Origin: Halegenticoccus tardaugens
GTDB lineage: Archaea > Halobacteriota > Halobacteria > Halobacteriales > Haloferacaceae
Reading direction: 5' to 3'
Assembly: GCF_004116405.1 (NCBI RefSeq)
Contig: NZ_SDIC01000002.1
Coordinates: 372,001 to 436,000 of the forward strand
DNA length: 64,000 nt
In this document: one piece after another, positions 16,087-25,404 of the stretch
How positions within the stretch are numbered: the stretch's first letter is position 1
Layout of the letters: each line of letters begins with the position of its first letter
Notes under the pieces: model-generated
Seen by the model: the letters and a program-made list of their open reading frames with translations, nothing else
What the model was told of the DNA's origin: nothing
The model's database searches: none
Translations under genes and position numbers: made by a program

Positions 16087-16830
16087 TTACCACTCTATGC
16101 CACCGTTGACTCCAAGTATTTGCCCAGTCATATACGCAGAATCACGACTCGCGAGAAACCGGACAATCCCCGCAATATCGTCCGGATCGGCGAATCGGTC
16201 GAGCGGAATGCGCTGGCGAATCTTCTCCTTGACCTCATCGGAGACCTCTTCCAACATAGCTGTCTTCACAAACCCAGGAGCGACGCAATTAGCGGTTGTA
16301 TTAAACGAGGCTAATTCGAGCGCAAGTGTCCGTGTCAGGCCAAAGAGGCCGCTTTTGGTCGTCGCGTAGTTTGCCTGGCCATAGTTGCCTTGTTGGCCAA
16401 CGACGCTTGAGATGTTGATCAGTCGACCGTGATCGGCTTGCTTGAGATCGGAGAAGAACGTGTTCGTGCAGTTATACACACCGCCGAGATTCACGTCCAT
16501 CACGTGATTCCATTCATCACGTGTCATTTTCTCAAAAATAGTGTCGACGGTGATGCCAGCGTTATTCACTAAGACGTTCGTCGTTCCGAAGGTATTTGTG
16601 ACCGTCTCATGCATTGCTTCGACTTCGACACCATCGGTGACGTCAGCTTGGACGGCAATGGCGGTCCCACCTTCGCTTTCGATCTGTTCAACTACGTCAT
16701 AGGCTTCTCCTTCGGAAGAACGATAGTTCACGACGACATTCGCGCCATGACGACCAAGTTCTTCGGCGATCCCGCGGCCAATTCCTCGCGATGAGCCTGT
16801 GACCACACAGGTGCGGTTGTCGAGCATCAT
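16087..16830 (-). CDS. Short-chain dehydrogenase/reductase, 3-oxoacyl-(ACP/CoA) reductase type
   Basis: 247 residues of classical SDR. TGSSRGIG (about 12) binds the cofactor, followed by NNAG (about 89), Ser in NISSVVG (about 141) and YATTK (about 156). ANCVAPGFVKTAM follows, and the C-terminal MTGQILGVNGGIEW is typical of FabG/PhaB enzymes. These reduce 3-ketoacyl thioesters with NAD(P)H; in haloarchaea close relatives act as acetoacetyl-CoA reductase for polyhydroxyalkanoate. No pha genes are beside it, so the pathway is uncertain. ATG codons at 16830 and 16827 are equivalent starts. Confidence 0.85.
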   Translation of the reverse strand: MMLDNRTCVVTGSSRGIGRGIAEELGRHGANVVVNYRSSEGEAYDVVEQIESEGGTAIAVQADVTDGVEVEAMHETVTNTFGTTNVLVNNAGITVDTIFEKMTRDEWNHVMDVNLGGVYNCTNTFFSDLKQADHGRLINISSVVGQQGNYGQANYATTKSGLFGLTRTLALELASFNTTANCVAPGFVKTAMLEEVSDEVKEKIRQRIPLDRFADPDDIAGIVRFLASRDSAYMTGQILGVNGGIEW

Positions 16831-17121
16831 AGTGGATCTCGTTTGGGTTACTCGGTTCCTCAGGCAGAGGCGGATGTACTCTCCCTACGGTAGTCTCACA
16901 CCGTTATCCCACGCCTTTCAGTCGACCCTGCTTCCCACCAAGAGGTCCAACCAGCCAGCATAAAAACCTTATAAGCCAGCTACATGACTGAGAACTGTCC
17001 TGAAGTGATTCCCAAAAGAAAATCTCCCTCGACGTAACTAAAAAACACCTACACGGTTTCAGGAACAAAATCAGCTCATACATAATCGAGCGCATACCCG
17101 CGTCTTCAGGCGCGGTCGCGC

Positions 17122-17715
17122 TCAGCCCAACGGAATTTGTCGTATCTGGCCGCGGACCTCTCCGTCGGGATACTGCTCTGTGTGGACATTCACGTACGTG
17201 TTCCCGTCTCTCATCTCGGAGAGGAGTCTCCCGAGCGGTTCGTTCTCAAGCGGTCCGACGAGCTCTTCGCGGGTCACACCATCCGATAAACTGGTGAGAT
17301 CGTCTATCGTTACGCCCTCTTCCCGGGGACCGACGAATCTCCCCTCGCCGACTTCTCGACCGAAGAGAAACGCCACCGCGGGGCCGTTTTCCCCCTCCCT
17401 TCCGAGGTGAACGTGCGCCTGCGTGACGTTTTCGATCGCGTCGAGAACGAGTACGTACCGAACCTCCCTCGTTTCCCTGGCGCGTTGAAACAGCGCCGTT
17501 CCCCGCGCGCTGGTCTCGACCGGCGGTACCTCCTGTGATCCCGTGAGAGCACCGCTGCTGAACACGGGCGGTTGAGCGTCGTCCGCTCCGGGCGTATTCT
17601 GCTGACCCGAAACGAGGCCTGCGGTCGCCGCGACCGTCCCGGTTACCGCAAGCGATCGTAAGAACGCGCGCCGAGACGTGACTGACCGATCCGACGGGAA
17701 ACGTCGATCTCTCAT
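17122..17715 (-). CDS. Tat-exported CHRD domain protein
   Basis: 197 residues. MRDRRFPSDRSVTSRRAFLR followed by a hydrophobic alanine-rich segment is a Tat signal and supports the start at 17715. The mature part is one CHRD domain: FSSGALTGSQEVPPVETSA, QAHVHLGREGENGP, VYVNVHTEQYPDGEVRGQIR in form (NVHTEQYPDGEVRGQI ends the domain). CHRD domains are secreted beta-sandwich modules of unknown biochemical role. No operon partner; it reads toward the SDR gene. Confidence 0.85.
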   Translation of the reverse strand: MRDRRFPSDRSVTSRRAFLRSLAVTGTVAATAGLVSGQQNTPGADDAQPPVFSSGALTGSQEVPPVETSARGTALFQRARETREVRYVLVLDAIENVTQAHVHLGREGENGPAVAFLFGREVGEGRFVGPREEGVTIDDLTSLSDGVTREELVGPLENEPLGRLLSEMRDGNTYVNVHTEQYPDGEVRGQIRQIPLG

Positions 17716-17949
17716 AGCTTTTCTTTGAAGTCTTTTCCTCGTATCCCAATGAAACAGAAGCATCGTTTCGATCAGTTCCGAGCGCACTAGTCGATTAATC
17801 GCCCGTGAACCGATACAATATCCGGTTCAAGGCGGCTTGATCGACGTACAACGGCTCGATTATCCTCGCAGTCTAAAACACAGGTGAGCGTTCCCGTATC
17901 GCACACAAAAAAGCTGCGAGCCGGTTCCGATCGGTCTCGTCCGCGTTCG

Positions 17950-18299
17950 TAGCTGAATTGCAGGCGCTAAGCCCCCATCCTCACCGAGCGCCGAAGGGAG
18001 CGAGCAGGGTGGGGATACAGCGTCGTCTTTGGTGGTCTTACACGTACGATAGCGTGATAAACTATCCCACGAAAGCGGTACGTGTGCGTGAGAGTAGGAG
18101 GAATGGAAGCCCTCAAGGCCTCCCACGCACTGCGCAGTGCGGACACGTAGGCACGGGACAGACCGAATCGACGCCTTCGGAGACTGCGACCGCTGTGGAT
18201 TCCCGGTGAATCTGCACGTCACGTCGGTGAACAAGGAAGTTCCCACCTCAAGAAGCGAGGGGTAGGTAACCCCGAGCGCCGTAGGTGGGAGTAGTTCAC
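17950..18299 (+). mobile_element. tnpB: IS1341-type relic with both ends and a tnpB zinc-ribbon remnant
   Basis: The left end is TAGCTGAATTGCAGGCGCTA and the right end finishes GTAGTTCAC at 18291-18299 after a stem of CCCACCT with AGGTGGG. Inside, around 18105-18250, is the tail of a TnpB: DAFGDCDRCGFPVNLHVTSV resembles the second CxxC knuckle and RuvC-III region, preceded by a frameshifted first knuckle. Everything upstream of tnpB is deleted. The right end abuts and overlaps the end of the HEAT-repeat pseudogene on the other strand. Confidence 0.6.
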
Positions 18300-18687
18300 A
18301 CTTCGGTGCTGTCGTCGTTCTCTTCGCTCTCGTGGTTGTCACTTTCGACGTCGACGTCGTCACTGTCGTCGGCCGTCTCGAAATTGAGGTCGTTTTCGCG
18401 GTCTTCGACCCTAAAATCCTCAACGCCGCCGCACAGACGTACCGGACTTGGACGTCGTCGCTTTCGAGCCCCTCACAAATGTCCGGAACTGCTGTGTCTC
18501 CCGCGCGGACCGCGAGAAGCCGCACACGCCAGTCGGCATTGTCGGGGTTTGCAATACCGTGCTCCCCCAGCTCCCGGTCGACCGTGAAACTCGTCTTGCT
18601 CACGGGGTGGAACTCGTGTGTCAGAACGCGGTCGATAACCTCTCCAACGGATTGTGTCCCCGTCCCATTTCCGTCGTGCTAACTCAT
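18296..18687 (-). pseudogene. HEAT-repeat small protein gene, broken by a stop and a frameshift
   Basis: From an ATG at 18687 the reading frame meets TAG at codon 3. It then runs as GTQSVGEVIDRVLTHEFHPV and SKTSFTVDRELGEHGIANPD to a HEAT-like helical repeat (WRVRLLAVRAG, VPDICEGLESDDVQVRYVCA). Near 18425 the frame shifts, and an acidic haloarchaeal tail (DDSDDVDVESDNHESEEND) continues in another frame to a TGA at 18296. A GTG at 18603 could restart translation. The gene end coincides with the IS relic right end, so its 3' part was disturbed by insertion. Confidence 0.45.
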
Positions 18688-19110
18688 ACGGTAAGCAAGG
18701 GATGACATCACTAGACGGTTGCAGATCCCATTCGGTAACCTACTCACGGAAGGTAACGTTCAATCGGCAATGTGACAAAGTCACTTCAAATAAAAATGGC
18801 CCCCAGCAAGAGTTTGGGACCACACAGTTTCCAGAGTATTATACCTCGAATGAACCGCAGGCAGCCTCTTTTCGGGTATATCCACCAAACACCAAATATA
18901 TTATATTCGTGGTAAAACGGACTTGGCGGGCCCTACGGCACACTCGACCGCAACCCCCTACGGCACGTCCATCGAGATCTTCGCCGACGAAAGCGTTTTA
19001 AAAGAGGGTGGGCAATCCGAGTAGCTTCCTGCACGTGAACCAGAGCTCGAGGAAATTAGGAACGCTCCCGCTCCCGTAACGAGAGGTTACCGAATAGAAT
19101 GTTAACTGTC
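18688..19110. other. Intergenic, no gene recognised
   Basis: Mixed-composition DNA with stops in all frames. It contains an AT-rich part (18770-18910) and a GC-rich part (18920-19000). The 3' end leads into the GH97 promoter. No family ends or relics seen. Confidence 0.4.
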
Positions 19111-19117
19111 TTTAGGA

Positions 19118-19132
19118 TAAATTTTAAATGGT
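19118..19132 (+). promoter_or_regulatory. TATA box of the GH97 gene (likely leaderless transcript)
   Basis: TAAATTTTAAATGG sits with the TTTTAAAT core at 19122-19129, centred about 29 bases before the ATG at 19155. That is the archaeal TATA-to-start distance, so transcription probably begins at or next to the start codon. Confidence 0.55.
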
Positions 19133-19154
19133 CCTATATTCAATACCTACTTGA

Positions 19155-22100
19155 ATGTCATCAAATTTGAAAGATGAAGAACGAGGCGATCAAGACGAAC
19201 GAGACAGCCAAAACACACAACCTCCGGACGAACTCGGCCGTCGGGGATTCCTCGGGGGAATAGCCGGGGTGGTGACTGCCGCCGCCTATTCAGCTTCAGT
19301 CCCGGAGCCGGTAGCGGGCCAGATAGTCAATGATAACGACGCGGCCACACAGATGGTCTCATCACCGGATGACAACATCGAAGTCACAATCGACGTGGCT
19401 GGTGGAGTGCCGACGTACACCGTCTCGTACAACGGTACGACGTACCTCGAATCGTCGACGCTGGGATTCGAGTTTCAGAATCAGCCGACGTTTGGCGCGG
19501 CGTCAGACGGAAGCAGCGACGTTGATATCACCGTATCCGGCACCGAGAGCGGGATAGCGACCGAGCGCTGGGTGCCGATCTGGGATCAGTACGACGCTAT
19601 CTCAGAGGAGTACAACTTCCTTCGTGTCGGATTGGTGGAGACCGATGCACCGGGCAGGTCGGCCACCCTCGAGATTCGTGTGTTCGACGATGGGCTGGGT
19701 TTCCGATTCGCCTTCGACGAAAGCTTCGCCAGCAACAGTGGTCGGACTGTCATCACGTCGGAGAACACGCAGTTCAACTTCGACGGCGACTACGATGCGT
19801 GGTGGATACAAAACGAGTTCGTCAATCCTCGCTTCGAACAGGAATACCAGCGGACCACGCTCAGCGAGGTCGAATCGGGCGTCCGAACCTCCCGTCCGAC
19901 CGACAACACCATCCGAAACGGGGCGCACACGCCGCTCACCGTCAAGGCCGACAAAAACGCGTACCTGAGCGTCCACGAGGCGAACCTGACGGACTACGCG
20001 ACGCTGTCGCTGGCCCCGCAATCCGCCGACGGCGGGAGGGAGTTCTCGGCCGAGCTCGCGCCGCTCCCCGACGGAACGAAGGTGTCGACTAAACCACCGA
20101 TGGTGACCCCCTGGCGGACCGTGCAGGTCGGCGAGCGTCCCGGCGACCTCGTCGAGTCGTCGCTGATACCGCTCCTCAACGACGAGCTGGACGAGTCGGT
20201 GCTCCCGACCGGCGGCGGCGAACCCGACACGAGCTGGATCACGCCCCGGAAATACGTCGGTATCTGGTGGACGATGATCGCGGGGAACGCCAACTGGGAG
20301 TACAAATCCGACGAGGAGATCGAGGCGGACGGGGACGATCCTGCGGCGTACATCCACGGCGCCCGCACCGAGCGAATGAAGCGGTACATGCGGTTCGCCA
20401 GCCGAAACGGCATCGAGAGCGTACTCGTTGAGGGGTGGAACCAGGGATGGGACAGCTACCCAGGCTCGGGCGTGACGCTAGACTTCGACCAGTCGTACCC
20501 CGACTTCGACCTGACCGAAGTCACCGACTACGGGCAGTCGCTCACCCCGAGCGTCGAGATGACGGCCCACAACGAGACCGCCGGGAACATCGTCAACTAC
20601 GAGGACCAGATTCTGAACGACGACATCTTCCGGTACTACGAGGACAACCACATCCGCAGCATCAAGAACGGCTATGTCAACGACGACGGGGTGGGCCACG
20701 AGGGAGACGGCGGGACGGCGACCACCAGCCAACACAGCCAGATCGCGATCAACCACCACGAACTGGTCACGCGTCACGCGGCCAGGAACCGACAGCTGCT
20801 CGAGCGCCACGAGGCCGACAAACCCACCGGAAAACGCCGCACGTATCCCAACTTGGCGGCCACGGAGACGGTCAAGGCACAGGAGTACGACGGCTTCGAC
20901 GCGCTCGGCTCGGACGTCGGCACGGAACATCACGTGACGCTGCCGTTCACTCGGATGTTGGCCGGCCCGACGAGCTATCAACCGGGCATCTTCGATATCA
21001 CCTTCAACGACGACACTGGTGGGCAGATTCAGACGACCAGAGCCAAACAGCTCGCGATGTATCCGAACTACAACGCCGGGCTACAGATGGCCGCCGACCG
21101 CATCGAGGCCTACGTCAACCCGGAACTGGCGGTGGGCGAACTCCTGCAGGCGGTCGCCGGCGACCTTGACGGGTTCATCACCGCGGACGACTGGCGCGAC
21201 GCGTTCGGGACGAACTACGTCGCCGTGGATCCGAACCAATCTCCGTCCGGGTCGTCCGCCTCGTGGACGGTCAAGAACGTCCCCTCGGACGGAACGTACG
21301 ACCTGCACCTGCGCTACGCCAGCGCGCCCGAGGAGAACGCACCCCGCGTTGTCGAAGCGGGCGCGCCGCAGGCGACGCTCCGGGTGAACGGCAACACCGA
21401 GACGATCAATCCGCCGTTCACGGCGTACTGGGACGACTGGCAGGTGTTCACGACGCAGGTCGAACTCACCGAGGGTGAGAACACCGTCGCCGTCGAACTC
21501 CGCTACGACGACTCCGGGGAGACGTTCACCGGCGACGTCGGCGGGTTTAACCTCAACACGGTCGCCGTCACCGAGAGCGGCGCGGAGTCGCCGCTTCCGG
21601 CCGACTACGAAGGCTATACTCCCGAGAACGAGAACTTCGAGGCGGAGGCAGAGTTCGAGTTCATCGAGAAGATCCCCGCCGGCGGGTGGGACGACACGGT
21701 CGTCGTCGACGCCGAGATCGGCGAGTACATCGTCACCGCCCGACGGAAGGGCGTGGAGTGGTACGTCGGTGCGATGACCAACGGAGACGGACGCGCCGTC
21801 GACGTCCCGCTAGACTTCCTCAGCCCGAGGAGCGCGACCGGCCGCGATCAGGGCGCTCCGCGGGGCCCGAAGTACGTCGCTGAGATCTACTCTGACGCCA
21901 GCGGGACCCGGTACGACGAGGACCCCACGGACGTACGAATCGACGAACTGATCGTCGATCCGAGCACGACCTTCTACTCCTCGATGGCCGCGGGCGGCGG
22001 CCAGGCGATCCGGCTACAACCCGTGAGCGGTACCGATGTGACGGACCTCCCCGCCTACGAGCCGCCCGAGCAGAGATACACCGCCTTCGAGGCGCCGGAC

Positions 22101-22814
22101 GTCGCGGTCTCCGAGCAATCGATCACCGTCACGATCGCGGGGACGAACTCCGGGTCGGTCGTCGGGGGCGAACAACTGAGCGTCTTCCTGGACGGCGAGG
22201 AGATCACGACCACGTTCGTCCGGCTGGCACCTGGCGAGAGCGAGAGCACCGCTCAGTTCGTGTTACCCTCACTGTCTGCCGGCAACCACGAGATCCGGGT
22301 CGGTCGGTCGCTGAACGAGGCGCTCCCCGCTCAGACGATTCGGGTGCTTCCGTCGAAGCCGCTCCCGTCGACGTGGCTGTTCCAGAAAGGCGACGACAAG
22401 GCCTGGGCTGCGCCCGGCCACGACGACAGCGGCTGGGAGCGGGTCGAACTGCCCGCCATGTGGGAGGACCACTCCGGATACACAGAGGACGACGTCTTCG
22501 GGTGGTACCGGACGACGATCACCATCCCCAAATCCTGGGACGACTACGACGTGGATCTGCTCCTGCAGCTAGGGAAGATCGACGACGTCGATCGGACCTT
22601 CTTCAACGGAAAGCCAATCGGTCAGACTGGTAGCTTCCCCGAAGAGGGCTTCGACACCGCGTGGCAGGTGTCCAGAGCGTACTCGGTGCCGTCCGAGAAC
22701 GTCAATTACGGCGGGGAGAACGTCGTCGCCATCCGCGTCTACGACGCGGGCGGCGGCGGTGGACTCTACGCGGGGCCGCTCGGGCCCGTCCGACCGGATT
22801 ACGACGGCGTCTGA
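19155..22814 (+). CDS. Secreted multidomain GH97 glycoside hydrolase
   Basis: 1219 residues. A Tat signal (GRRGFLGGIAGVVTAAAYSA, about residue 30) leads to a GH97 N-terminal beta-sandwich (SSPDDNIEVTIDVAGG onward). The catalytic barrel follows (YVGIWWTM about 362, VLVEGWNQGWD about 415, TAHNETAGNIVNYE, IKNGYVNDDG, TYPNLAATETVKAQEYD) and then the GH97 C-terminal domain. Extra modules are a carbohydrate-binding insert (about 680-800) and a C-terminal GH2-like jelly roll (STWLFQKGDDKAW to the end). GH97 includes alpha-glucosidases and alpha-galactosidases; both types need calcium. It is much longer than the usual 650-700 residues. A hairpin terminator follows. Confidence 0.9.
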   Translation: MSSNLKDEERGDQDERDSQNTQPPDELGRRGFLGGIAGVVTAAAYSASVPEPVAGQIVNDNDAATQMVSSPDDNIEVTIDVAGGVPTYTVSYNGTTYLESSTLGFEFQNQPTFGAASDGSSDVDITVSGTESGIATERWVPIWDQYDAISEEYNFLRVGLVETDAPGRSATLEIRVFDDGLGFRFAFDESFASNSGRTVITSENTQFNFDGDYDAWWIQNEFVNPRFEQEYQRTTLSEVESGVRTSRPTDNTIRNGAHTPLTVKADKNAYLSVHEANLTDYATLSLAPQSADGGREFSAELAPLPDGTKVSTKPPMVTPWRTVQVGERPGDLVESSLIPLLNDELDESVLPTGGGEPDTSWITPRKYVGIWWTMIAGNANWEYKSDEEIEADGDDPAAYIHGARTERMKRYMRFASRNGIESVLVEGWNQGWDSYPGSGVTLDFDQSYPDFDLTEVTDYGQSLTPSVEMTAHNETAGNIVNYEDQILNDDIFRYYEDNHIRSIKNGYVNDDGVGHEGDGGTATTSQHSQIAINHHELVTRHAARNRQLLERHEADKPTGKRRTYPNLAATETVKAQEYDGFDALGSDVGTEHHVTLPFTRMLAGPTSYQPGIFDITFNDDTGGQIQTTRAKQLAMYPNYNAGLQMAADRIEAYVNPELAVGELLQAVAGDLDGFITADDWRDAFGTNYVAVDPNQSPSGSSASWTVKNVPSDGTYDLHLRYASAPEENAPRVVEAGAPQATLRVNGNTETINPPFTAYWDDWQVFTTQVELTEGENTVAVELRYDDSGETFTGDVGGFNLNTVAVTESGAESPLPADYEGYTPENENFEAEAEFEFIEKIPAGGWDDTVVVDAEIGEYIVTARRKGVEWYVGAMTNGDGRAVDVPLDFLSPRSATGRDQGAPRGPKYVAEIYSDASGTRYDEDPTDVRIDELIVDPSTTFYSSMAAGGGQAIRLQPVSGTDVTDLPAYEPPEQRYTAFEAPDVAVSEQSITVTIAGTNSGSVVGGEQLSVFLDGEEITTTFVRLAPGESESTAQFVLPSLSAGNHEIRVGRSLNEALPAQTIRVLPSKPLPSTWLFQKGDDKAWAAPGHDDSGWERVELPAMWEDHSGYTEDDVFGWYRTTITIPKSWDDYDVDLLLQLGKIDDVDRTFFNGKPIGQTGSFPEEGFDTAWQVSRAYSVPSENVNYGGENVVAIRVYDAGGGGGLYAGPLGPVRPDYDGV

Positions 22815-22825
22815 GGTGATAGTCT

Positions 22826-22850
22826 CCCACGACTACAATCGTGGGTTTTC
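22826..22850 (+). terminator. Hairpin with T tract after the GH97 gene
   Basis: CCCACGA and TCGTGGG form a perfect 7-bp stem with a 6-base loop, directly followed by TTTTC. It starts 12 bases after the stop codon. Confidence 0.6.
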
Positions 22851-23042
22851 TCCTCGGACCTCTGTAAACCACCCCACTACTTCGCTCGCCTAATACGATC
22901 TGGTGAGTCATCCAGGTTACGCTTTCCCGTCCGAACGTGCTGAGAGAACCGACTGACAGCGACGTTCGACGTTCCAATCTCGGAGGAAAACACTAAGTCG
23001 AACTGTGGGCTTCACCCGCTTCTCAGACGGAATTATCCGAAT

Positions 23043-23095
23043 ATTCAACTAAAAGGTTAAATATGGGCGCGTCCTATGTTCAACCAGATGGTTGA
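23043..23095 (+). promoter_or_regulatory. ArsR-pair promoter with two palindromic operator candidates
   Basis: A perfect palindrome TCAACCA-GA-TGGTTGA lies at 23080-23095. A related imperfect one (arms ATTCAAC and GTTAAAT) lies at 23043-23062 and overlaps the TATA element GTTAAATAT. Both contain the box TCAAC. The placement over TATA and start site suits autorepression by the ArsR-type protein encoded next. Confidence 0.5.
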
Positions 23096-23426
23096 GCGAC
23101 GATCGAACGATCCGGACTTGGACGCGATCTTCGGGGCGTTAGCGAACCCGACGCGTCGGGCTCTCATCGAACAGCTGGCCGGCGGTCCCGAGAGCGTCGG
23201 CAACCTAGCGGAGCCCCACGACATGTCCTTAGCAGCCGTGTCAAAGCACATTCAGGTACTCGAAGACGCAGGTCTCATCGAAGTGGAAAAAGACGGTCGC
23301 GTGCGTCGATGTCACCTGGATGCCGCACCGCTTTCCGACGCCTTCGGCTGGTTGACCCGGTACCGCGTATTCTGGGAGGACCGGTTCGACGCGCTCGCAG
23401 ACCATCTGGAGAACGAAAACCGATGA
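23088..23426 (+). CDS. ArsR-family winged-helix repressor
   Basis: 112 residues. IFGALANPTRRALIEQLAGG starts the winged helix, the recognition region is MSLAAVSKHIQVLEDAGLIE, and the wing is EKDGRVRRCHLD. No metal-binding CxC motif is seen. This type, coupled to SRPBCC/AHSA1 proteins, is a common pair across bacteria and archaea. The start at 23088 is preferred because the TATA element lies about 28 bases before it; an in-frame ATG at 23076 is the alternative. Its stop overlaps the next ATG (ATGA), so the two are translationally coupled. Confidence 0.85.
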   Translation: MVERRSNDPDLDAIFGALANPTRRALIEQLAGGPESVGNLAEPHDMSLAAVSKHIQVLEDAGLIEVEKDGRVRRCHLDAAPLSDAFGWLTRYRVFWEDRFDALADHLENENR

Positions 23427-23920
23427 CAGACGACAACAGCGAAGGCGGAAAATCGACGACAGACACCCAGACGAACGAGGGACGGAACGTGACCGTGAGT
23501 CGCGTGATAGAGGCGCCACCTGACCGGGTCTATAATGCCTTCCTCGATCCCGACGATCTCGCCACGTGGTTACCACCGACCGGCTTTAGCGCCGAAGTCC
23601 ACAAACTCGAGCCCGAGGAGGGCGGATCATTTCGCATCACGTTCATGGCCGAGAGCGACGAGTTGGAACCGTACTCCCACTCCTTTGGCGGTACCTACCT
23701 GGAGCTGAAACCGGGCGAAAAAATCGTTCACACCGACGAGTTCGAGACTGACGATCCGGGTATGGCCGGCGAAATGACCGTCACGATTACGTTCGAGGAA
23801 GTGGCCGACGGGACTGAACTCACCGTGGTTCAGGAGGGCATCCCCGAGAACATCCCCGTCGACGACGCCGAGGCGGGTTGGACCGACTCGCTCGAGAACC
23901 TCACGCGGTTGGTGTCATAG
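23423..23920 (+). CDS. SRPBCC (AHSA1/START-like) domain protein
   Basis: 165 residues with a hydrophilic N-terminal 25 and then the AHSA1 fold. Key segments are VSRVIEAPPDRVYNAFLDPD, LATWLPPTGFSAEVHKLEPE, GTYLELKPGEKIVHTDEFE, VTITFEEVADGTELTVVQEG and WTDSLENLTRLV at the C terminus. These proteins form a hydrophobic ligand pocket; paired with ArsR they are thought to sense or bind small molecules. The 4-base overlap with arsR makes co-expression near certain. Confidence 0.85.
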   Translation: MTDDNSEGGKSTTDTQTNEGRNVTVSRVIEAPPDRVYNAFLDPDDLATWLPPTGFSAEVHKLEPEEGGSFRITFMAESDELEPYSHSFGGTYLELKPGEKIVHTDEFETDDPGMAGEMTVTITFEEVADGTELTVVQEGIPENIPVDDAEAGWTDSLENLTRLVS

Positions 23921-24227
23921 AACAGTGCCACCATGAACGACATAGTCGTCTCAGAGTTCAAACATGCCGAGGTGCTCGAAAGCTTCGCGCTTCTGCCTGG
24001 CCGGGTGACTCATCCGGGTTCGCGACGGTCTGGCTGTCCGCAGCTGGGGAGGTCGGATTCGTCGACACGAAGACGGCCGGTCCGGGTGCGTCCGTATCGT
24101 CATATAACTTACATAAAAGAGAGGAGCCGAATTCAGGACAGGGAGCCGCCACAAAGCGCGCATTCGCAGGCAGAAATGAACTGATCAGTGCTGAAGATAC
24201 TACCCTAACGAAACAAAAGAAATCACC
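23921..24227. other. Gap between SRPBCC and DoxX genes, with a doubtful ORF
   Basis: An 83-codon plus frame begins at 23933 (MNDIVVSEFKHAEVLESFAL), 12 bases after the SRPBCC stop. It turns arginine- and proline-rich after about 30 residues, and a second frame takes over (GFATVWLSAAGEVGFVDTK), suggesting a broken gene. A TATA-like ATAACTTACATAAAA near 24103 may serve the DoxX gene. Confidence 0.25.
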
Positions 24228-24665
24228 ATGATAGCAACTATCCTCCCCCGCTTCCGGAGCGGTAACAGCGAGATACGACGGCAAACTTCGATCAGACACG
24301 CTGTACTATGGCTCGTACAAGGAGTGCTTGCACTTGTCTTTCTATTCGCCGGCAGTGTAAAGTTGGTCACGCCGGTTGAGGTGCTTCTGGCGCAGATGCC
24401 AGTCCCACTGCCGGGTCTATTCGTGCAGTTTGTCGGTGTAGCCGAGGTCCTCGGCGCATTCGGTTTGATCCTTCCCGGACTCCTCCGTATTCGAGAGGGA
24501 CTTACGCCGCTGGCCGCCGCAGGGTTAGTGATCATCATGATCGGTGCGACGGTGCTTACCTTGGTAGGCGGTGGGGGCACACTGGCGCTGTTTCCGCTGG
24601 TGGTGGGGCTTCTCGCCGCGTTTGTCGCTTACGGTCGCTGGCGGCTACGACCACTGAGCCGCTAA
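24228..24665 (+). CDS. DoxX-family integral membrane protein
   Basis: 145 residues with four transmembrane helices. Helix 1, LVQGVLALVFLFAGSVKLVT, carries the DoxX family F-x-G-x-x-K motif. FVGVAEVLGAFGLILPGLL supplies the second motif and LTPLAAAGLVIIMIGATVL the third helix. DoxX-like proteins are small quinone- or redox-linked membrane proteins of poorly known function. It follows the ArsR/SRPBCC pair on the same strand, a frequent association, so it may share regulation. Confidence 0.85.
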   Translation: MIATILPRFRSGNSEIRRQTSIRHAVLWLVQGVLALVFLFAGSVKLVTPVEVLLAQMPVPLPGLFVQFVGVAEVLGAFGLILPGLLRIREGLTPLAAAGLVIIMIGATVLTLVGGGGTLALFPLVVGLLAAFVAYGRWRLRPLSR

Positions 24666-24839
24666 CGTCACATCGTAGCCTCTCGGAGTCCAAGATACCC
24701 CATCGTATTTTCTCGACCAAGTAGGAATATTCGAGAATTGGACCTGACTCGATGATTGTACCGGCCATACGGGATCGATTCCAGTGAAACTCCGCTTGGA
24801 GGTCGGTACGTCGGTATACTATTGGTTTTCGGCGTCGAT

Positions 24840-25253
24840 ATGAAAGCCATGGACGACGGCATCATCGACCCCGATTTCTCCGAGGAGTTGATCCGCACCT
24901 GTCGGACGACCCTCGGCGATGAACTCCGCAGTATCGCAATTTTCACCGAAGACACGTACGAGCAGGTATACCTTCGCGACGATCTCAAACGCACGGCCGA
25001 TCTCGTGGGCTTCGCTGAGGAGGAACGGCTGGGCTTTCAAAACCAGAAGGCGTACCGGAACTCCCAGCTCGGGGAGTACCGGGCCACGATTCGAATGTTC
25101 GAACGTGGCTACCTCACGCGAGTCATCCAGGGGCCCGTCGGCGTCTGGGTAACGACCGATCAGATGTCGATCGATCGATTCGAAGAGCTGGTCACCGCCC
25201 TCAAAGCCATTCTTGCCGACACTGGAGATACCGACGAAGGAGCCGAAGCGTAA
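24840..25253 (+). CDS. Haloarchaeal conserved hypothetical protein (DUF7522-like)
   Basis: 137 residues from MKAMDDGIIDPDFSEELIRT. An in-frame ATG three codons later is equally possible, and the longer frame upstream is not protein-like. The pattern RTTLGDELRSIAIFTEDTYE, QVYLRDDL and TIRMFERGYLTRVIQG recurs in a haloarchaea-only family of unknown function. The protein is acidic and soluble with a mixed alpha/beta outline. No operon is evident. Confidence 0.6.
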   Translation: MKAMDDGIIDPDFSEELIRTCRTTLGDELRSIAIFTEDTYEQVYLRDDLKRTADLVGFAEEERLGFQNQKAYRNSQLGEYRATIRMFERGYLTRVIQGPVGVWVTTDQMSIDRFEELVTALKAILADTGDTDEGAEA

Positions 25254-25404
25254 TTCGTTCTCGATGGGGCGAATTGGGGTCTCCCTGTATACCACCAGCG
25301 GCCGAGAAACGGCGCCGAAAGGTGACAATGGATCACTTTCGCTCCGCACATGGCTCTGGTATATGCCCTCACGAGGTGTAAGAGAAGTGAGGAACCGTAG
25401 AGCT

